In this document: piece by piece, positions 60,100 to 64,000 of the stretch | Layout of the letters: every line of letters starts with the position of its first letter | Position numbering within the stretch: position 1 is the stretch's first letter | Assembly (NCBI RefSeq): GCF_009176725.1 | Contig: NZ_AP020337.1 | Location: 1,426,001 to 1,490,000 of the forward strand | Length of the DNA: 64,000 bases | From: Pseudomonas sp. KUIN-1 | Lineage (GTDB): Bacteria > Pseudomonadota > Gammaproteobacteria > Pseudomonadales > Pseudomonadaceae | Direction of reading: 5' to 3' | Program-made: the position numbers and the translations under genes | Notes under the pieces: generated by a model | Told to the model about the DNA's origin: nothing | What the model saw: only the letters and a program-made list of their open reading frames with translations | Database searches by the model: none

Positions 60100-60129
60100 A
60101 TCGCCTGCAAAGCTGGACGCAGAGCGTCC

Positions 60130-60248
60130 GCAAATGCGTCACCACGCTGGAGCGTTGGGACGATAATCATCCTGTAACTATCGTGCCAATGCTACGCGCT
60201 CAGACTTGTACACAAGTCTCGTGGGAGCGAGCTTGCTCGCGAATGCGC
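60130..60248. repeat. Pseudomonas intergenic repeats including a solo REP
   Basis: ACGCTGGAGCGTTGGGACGAT (60146 onward) is a familiar Pseudomonas intergenic word. A perfect 18-bp palindrome AGACTTGTACACAAGTCT lies at 60204-60221. A single REP, GGGAGCGAGCTTGCTCGCG, lies at 60225-60243. This REP subtype differs from that in the array at 63 kb. They separate convergent genes. Confidence 0.65.
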
Positions 60249-60259
60249 AACGCCGCACA

Positions 60260-60823
60260 TTAAGGTCGAATTTCGATCATCGTCCCGTCTTTCACCAGAT
60301 CCCATATCTCGCGCATGTCGTTGTTCTTCAGCGCAATGCAGCCGTTGGTCCAGTCCAGCGTGTGGAAATACCATTCCGGATACTCTTCATCCACCGGTGT
60401 GCCATGCAGCATGATCATGCTGCCCGGTTTCACGCCCTCGGAACGTGCGCGTGCCGAGTCCGAAACATTCGGGTAGGAAATGTGCATCGACAGGTTGTAG
60501 TTATTGCTGGGTTTACGCCAGTCGATCCAGTAGAAACCCTCCGGCGTGCGTTGGTCGCCTTCCTGCAGCTTGGTGCCCTTGGGGTTCTTGCCCAGCGAGA
60601 TTCGGTAGGTCTTCAAAGCCTCGCCACCGCTGATCAGCTGCAATTGGCGCGCTGACTTGAGCACCAGCACCTTGTCGATCGGCTTGCTGGCGATACTCTC
60701 GGTATTGATGACCTTGTTATTGATGATTTTCTGTTCGCTGCCCTTGGGCACGATGGTTTGAGTAAACGCGGCCTGCGAAAGCGGCATGAACGACATGCAA
60801 AAGAGTGCGAGCAACCAGCGCAT
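60260..60823 (-). CDS. L,D-transpeptidase family protein (YkuD domain)
   Basis: The 187-residue protein has a signal peptide (LLALFCMSFMPLSQAAF) and a YkuD domain with IMLHGTP and the catalytic motif TNGCIALKN (Cys nucleophile near 168), where Thr-Asn replaces the more usual Ser-His. Such enzymes make 3-3 cross-links or attach proteins to peptidoglycan. ATG 60823 is chosen over the long frame from 60961, because only this start gives a signal peptide. Confidence 0.85.
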   Translation of the reverse strand: MRWLLALFCMSFMPLSQAAFTQTIVPKGSEQKIINNKVINTESIASKPIDKVLVLKSARQLQLISGGEALKTYRISLGKNPKGTKLQEGDQRTPEGFYWIDWRKPSNNYNLSMHISYPNVSDSARARSEGVKPGSMIMLHGTPVDEEYPEWYFHTLDWTNGCIALKNNDMREIWDLVKDGTMIEIRP

Positions 60824-60884
60824 TACGATTTCCCTGAAGATACTTCTTTGACAAAAGCGCCGATGTTGTGTGCGACCCTGGCGT

Positions 60885-61436
60885 TCAGGTGTCCAGCAAC
60901 GGACGTGACGGGGGAAGGGCGCTGGTATGAACCGGGTAGGCCTGCCGACGCCGATCCGCAAAGAAGTATTCTAGGGTACGCCCGACCGTCATGAAAGCCA
61001 GGTCCGACCACGGAATGTCTGCTTCGTCGAATAACTGCACTTCCAGGCTCTCGATGCCTGCGGCGAATGCCTCATTCGCCATCTCCCCACGATAGAACAC
61101 ATGCACCTGATTGATATGCGGTACGTCGATCAAGGTGTACAGATGCAGTTCGCTCAGAGTGGCGCACGCTTCCTCCATGGTTTCGCGCCGTGCAGCCTGT
61201 TCGATGGTTTCGCCGTTCTCCATGAAGCCGGCCGGCAACGTCCAGAAACCCAGGCGCGGCTCTATCGCCCTGCGGCACAGCAGCACTTTGCCGCCCAGCG
61301 TCACCAGACAGCCCGCCACGATGTTCGGGTTCTGGTAATGAACGGTGTGGCAATGCTCGCAGACATAGCGCAAACGGCTGTCGCCTTCGGGAATGCGCTG
61401 GATAACAGGGTTGCCGCACTGGCTGCAAAATTTCAT
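60885..61436 (-). CDS. NUDIX hydrolase with N-terminal zinc ribbon
   Basis: The 183-residue protein has a zinc ribbon (CSQC...CEHC, residues 4-28) and a NUDIX box GFMENGETIEQAARRETMEEA matching G-x5-E-x7-RE-x2-EE (near 70-92). The layout resembles the NudC/NADH-pyrophosphatase branch but is shorter. It would hydrolyse a nucleoside diphosphate-linked compound. It stands alone, divergent from the next NUDIX gene. Confidence 0.85.
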   Translation of the reverse strand: MKFCSQCGNPVIQRIPEGDSRLRYVCEHCHTVHYQNPNIVAGCLVTLGGKVLLCRRAIEPRLGFWTLPAGFMENGETIEQAARRETMEEACATLSELHLYTLIDVPHINQVHVFYRGEMANEAFAAGIESLEVQLFDEADIPWSDLAFMTVGRTLEYFFADRRRQAYPVHTSALPPSRPLLDT

Positions 61437-61586
61437 GGGATCAGTCGATAGTGAACGCAGTCGCTATCTTGGCCTGTCGTGCGGCGGCTCGGCAACCCTC
61501 TGTGTGACAGGAGTTGTCCTGCAAGGGCTTGGGCGCAGCGTTGCTTTGGTGCATGATGCCAGACAGGCAACAGATCGAGATTTCCC

Positions 61587-62183
61587 ATGCTGGATGAGCT
61601 ACTTCGCCGTGTAGTCAGTCACACGCCAGAAACCCTCGACTCGGATCGAAAGTTCCCCGAGGCGGCTGTTCTGGTGCCGATTACCCGCAGCGAGCAACCC
61701 GAGCTGATTCTGACCCTGCGCGCCAGTGGCCTGTCGACGCATGGCGGTGAAGTGGCGTTTCCGGGTGGCCGTCGCGACCCGGGCGACCCTGATCTGATTT
61801 TCACTGCGCTGCGCGAAGCCGAGGAGGAGATCGGCCTGCCTCCCGGGCTGGTTGAGGTGATCGGGCCGTTAAGTCCGCTGATCTCCAAGCACGGCATCAA
61901 GGTCACACCTTATGTAGGGGTGATACCTGACTTCGTCGAATACCAACCCAATGACGCCGAGATTGCTGCAGTCTTCAGCGTGCCGCTGGAATTCTTTCGT
62001 CAGGACACGCGCGAGCACACTCACCGTATCGATTACGAAGGCCGCAGCTGGTACGTGCCCAGTTACCGTTATGGCGAGTACAAGATCTGGGGGCTTACCG
62101 CGATCATGATCGTCGAGCTGGTCAATGTGCTGTACGACACCAGGATCAGCCTGCATCATCCGCCCGAACGGTCGACGATCTGA
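61587..62183 (+). CDS. nudL: CoA pyrophosphatase, NUDIX family (NudL type)
   Basis: The 198-residue protein has the CoA-specific extension LTLRASGLSTHGGEVAFPGG directly before the NUDIX helix (LREAEEEIGLPPG), which is the NuCoA signature. It should split CoA and acyl-CoA into phosphopantetheine and ADP derivatives. The gene lies 69 bp upstream of the gamma-carbonic-anhydrase-like gene, possibly in one operon. Confidence 0.88.
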   Translation: MLDELLRRVVSHTPETLDSDRKFPEAAVLVPITRSEQPELILTLRASGLSTHGGEVAFPGGRRDPGDPDLIFTALREAEEEIGLPPGLVEVIGPLSPLISKHGIKVTPYVGVIPDFVEYQPNDAEIAAVFSVPLEFFRQDTREHTHRIDYEGRSWYVPSYRYGEYKIWGLTAIMIVELVNVLYDTRISLHHPPERSTI

Positions 62184-62252
62184 GCCGCTGGCACCTGAAG
62201 CGTCACTGTTTATAGTTCGTCCCCATGAGTACGACCCGCCTGAGGAGGCCGC

Positions 62253-62777
62253 ATGAAATTTCGCCTGGGAGAATCCCGTGTCCAGACCGATCCGCAGAGC
62301 TGGGTGGCTCCCAATGCAACGCTGATCGGCAATGTCAGGCTCGAGGCGGGTGCGAGTGTGTGGTTCAACGCGGTGTTGCGTGGCGACAACGAGCTGATTC
62401 ACATCGGTGAAAACAGCAATGTGCAGGACGGTACGGTGATGCACACCGACATGGGGTCGCCGCTGAGTATCGGCAAGGGCGTGACCATCGGCCACAACGC
62501 CATGCTGCATGGCTGCAGCGTTGACGATTACAGCCTGATCGGCATCAATGCGGTCATCCTCAACGGGGCGAAGATCGGGAAGTACTGCATCATCGGCGCC
62601 AATTCGCTGATCGGAGAAAACAAGGTCATTCCTGATGGCTCGCTGGTCATGGGCACACCGGGTAAAGTGGTGCGCGAACTCACCGACGTGCAGAAGAAGA
62701 TGCTGGAAGCCAGCGCAGCCCATTACGTACACAATGCCCAGCGTTACGCCCGTGACCTGGTAGTGCAGGAAGATTGA
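62253..62777 (+). CDS. yrdA: Gamma-carbonic-anhydrase-like hexapeptide protein (YrdA/PaaY type)
   Basis: The 174-residue protein forms a left-handed beta-helix from hexapeptide repeats ([21 protein letters not shown] onward). The zinc histidines are in [15 protein letters not shown] and HGC. Metal ligands are conserved, but carbonic anhydrase activity is unproved for many relatives. GAGGAGG at 62240-62246 is a strong ribosome site. The stop overlaps the next ATG. Confidence 0.88.
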   Translation: MKFRLGESRVQTDPQSWVAPNATLIGNVRLEAGASVWFNAVLRGDNELIHIGENSNVQDGTVMHTDMGSPLSIGKGVTIGHNAMLHGCSVDDYSLIGINAVILNGAKIGKYCIIGANSLIGENKVIPDGSLVMGTPGKVVRELTDVQKKMLEASAAHYVHNAQRYARDLVVQED

Positions 62778-62995
62778 TGAGCACTGATACCCCGATCGAA
62801 AAACCGGTCCGCTCCCCGTGTGTGAGTATTTGTGCACTGGATGAGCAGGATATCTGCACCGGTTGCCAGCGAACCGTCACCGAAATCACCCGCTGGAGCC
62901 GCATGAACAACGACGAGCGCCGCGTTGTACTCGGCTTGTGCGACGAGCGCGCCAGAGCCAGCGGCCTGATGTGGACAGTGGGCGAGGCACGCTGA
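62777..62995 (+). CDS. DUF1289 cysteine-rich small protein
   Basis: The 72-residue protein has SPCVSICALDEQDICTGCQRT, a four-cysteine cluster that probably binds iron or zinc, followed by EITRWSRMNNDERRVVL. This is the DUF1289 pattern. Function is unknown; it is commonly co-encoded with YrdA as here. ATG 62777 overlaps the upstream stop; TTG 62774 is less likely. Confidence 0.88.
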   Translation: MSTDTPIEKPVRSPCVSICALDEQDICTGCQRTVTEITRWSRMNNDERRVVLGLCDERARASGLMWTVGEAR

Positions 62996-63009
62996 TGTTC
63001 CGATGGCCT

Positions 63010-63955
63010 TGTAGCCGCGAACAAGTTCGCGAAGGGGGCGGTGCAGTCGATGCATTTCCTGCGTCAGGAATAGCGCTTTCGCGAACAAGTTCGCTCCTAC
63101 AGGGGGCATCCGCGAGCTTTTGTAGGAGCGAACTTGTTCGCGAAGAGGTCGGTGCAGTCGATGCATTTCCTGCGTCAGGAATAGCGCTTTCGCGAACAAG
63201 TTCGCTCCTACAGGGGGTATCCGCGAGCTTTTGTAGGAGCGAACTTGTTCGCGAAGGGGGCGGTGCAGTCGATGCATTTCCTGCGTCAGGAATAGCGCTT
63301 TCGCGAACAAGTTCGCTCCTACAGGTTATCCGCGAGCTTTTGTAGGAGCGAACTTGTTAGCGAAGAGGGCGGTGCAGTCGATGCATTTCCTGCGTCAGGA
63401 ATAGCGCTTTCGCGAACAAGTTCGCTCCTACAGGGGGCATCCGCGAGCTTTTGTAGGAGCGAACTTGTTCGCGAAGAGGTCGGTGCAGTCGATGCATTTC
63501 CTGCGTCAGGAATAGCGCTTTCGCGAACAAGTTCGCTCCTACAGGTTATCCGCGAGCTTTTGTAGGAGCGAACTTGTTCGCGAAGGGGGCGGTGCAGTCT
63601 ATGCATTTCCTGCGTCAGGAATAGCACTTTCGCGAACAAGTTCGCTCCTACAGGGGGTATCCGCGAGCTTTTGTAGGAGCGAACTTGTTAGCGAAGAGGG
63701 CGGTGCAGTCGATGCATTTCCTGCGTCAGGAATAGCGCTTTCGCGAACAAGTTCGCTCCTACAGGTTATCCGCGAGCTTCTGTAGGAGCGAACTTGTTCG
63801 CGAAGAGGGTGGTGCAGTCGATGCATTTCCTGCGTCAGGAATAGTGCTTTCGCGAACAAGTTCGCTCCTACAGGTTATCCGCGAGCTTTTGTAGGAGCGA
63901 ACTTGTTCGCGAAGGGGGCGGTGCAGTCGATGCATTTCCTGCGTCAGGAATAATG
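63010..63955. repeat. Tandem REPIN array, nine units
   Basis: The word GTGCAGTCGATGCATTTCC recurs at 63041, 63152, 63263, 63372, 63483, 63592, 63703, 63812 and 63921, giving periods of 109 or 111 bp. Each unit holds two inverted REPs (TAGGAGCGAACTTGTTCG and its complement) around a CCTGCGTCAGG spacer. Length differences come from a GGGGGYATCC versus GGTTATCC junction. Open frames through the array are artefacts. Mobilisation by a RAYT transposase elsewhere is the known mechanism for REPINs. Confidence 0.92.
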
Positions 63956-64000
63956 CTTTCGTTTTCGCTTGGGCGCGGCTCTTTTCCGCGTTTGCTATCA

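Noticed and set aside
62744..63859. Several long frames with repeated peptides through the right end of the window
   Set aside because: They are translations of the tandem REPIN units; the repeated peptide follows the 109/111-bp DNA period and has no independent coding signature.

Overview
The window is chromosomal DNA of a fluorescent-type Pseudomonas, most likely of the P. syringae complex. This rests on gene order (isc operon - ndk - rlmN - pilW - rodZ - ispG - hisS - yfgM - bamB - der, then xseA - guaB - guaA), GC-rich codon use, REP/REPIN repeats of the TAGGAGCGAACTTGTTCG type, and protein sequences that match what I remember of that group. The species call is inference.

Region 1 (1-24,540) is core genome. 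It holds the end of the Fe-S cluster operon (iscA, hscB, hscA, fdx, iscX), ndk, and the pilW-to-der housekeeping run (pilus assembly, cell shape, isoprenoid, His-tRNA, outer-membrane assembly, ribosome GTPase). After that come a glutamine-transaminase/omega-amidase pair (ybdL-yafV), a small FlxA-like gene behind a FliA-type -10, oxaloacetate decarboxylase, leuA, an M23 peptidase, xseA and the guaBA operon.

Region 2 (24,523-42,336) is a 17.8-kb integrative element in the 3' end of guaA, bounded by 16-bp direct repeats. It encodes a tyrosine integrase, an AlpA-like regulator, an IncQ-like RepA helicase and RepC-like protein followed by four iterons, a leftward TrbL/TrbK-like/TrbJ cluster, an oriT-like zone with helically phased repeats, and TraJ. 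No relaxase, coupling protein, primase or remaining T4SS gene is present. It therefore looks like a satellite that borrows a P-type conjugation machine while bringing its own VirB5/VirB6-type subunits. Its two converging operons (alpA-repA-repC and trbJ-K-L) start from the same 225-bp regulatory cassette, duplicated in inverted orientation with paired operators down to the GTG start codons. The cargo is defence: a three-gene ABC-3C cassette (Mrr-like nuclease, middle component, Rad50/DUF3732-like ATPase) and a 1,619-residue type ISP restriction-modification enzyme whose N-terminal half is GC-rich and C-terminal half AT-rich.

Region 3 (42,340-54,180) is variable chromosome. NorR and a flavohaemoglobin gene are divergent, with three GT-N7-AC boxes and a sigma-54 promoter between them. 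A 139-bp IS-derived mini-element follows. Next is an MFS / nitronate monooxygenase / tautomerase operon in which the tautomerase has the Pro1-Asp37-Arg73-Arg75 set of malonate semialdehyde decarboxylase, suggesting propionate-3-nitronate (3-nitropropionate) detoxification. Then come a lipoprotein, a LysE exporter, a large TPR protein, a multicopper oxidase and tadA.

Region 4 (54,176-64,000) is core again: mltF, purL, a YqfO-like domain protein, an L,D-transpeptidase, two NUDIX hydrolases, a gamma-carbonic-anhydrase-like protein and a DUF1289 protein. It ends in a tandem REPIN array of nine units with a 109/111-bp period.
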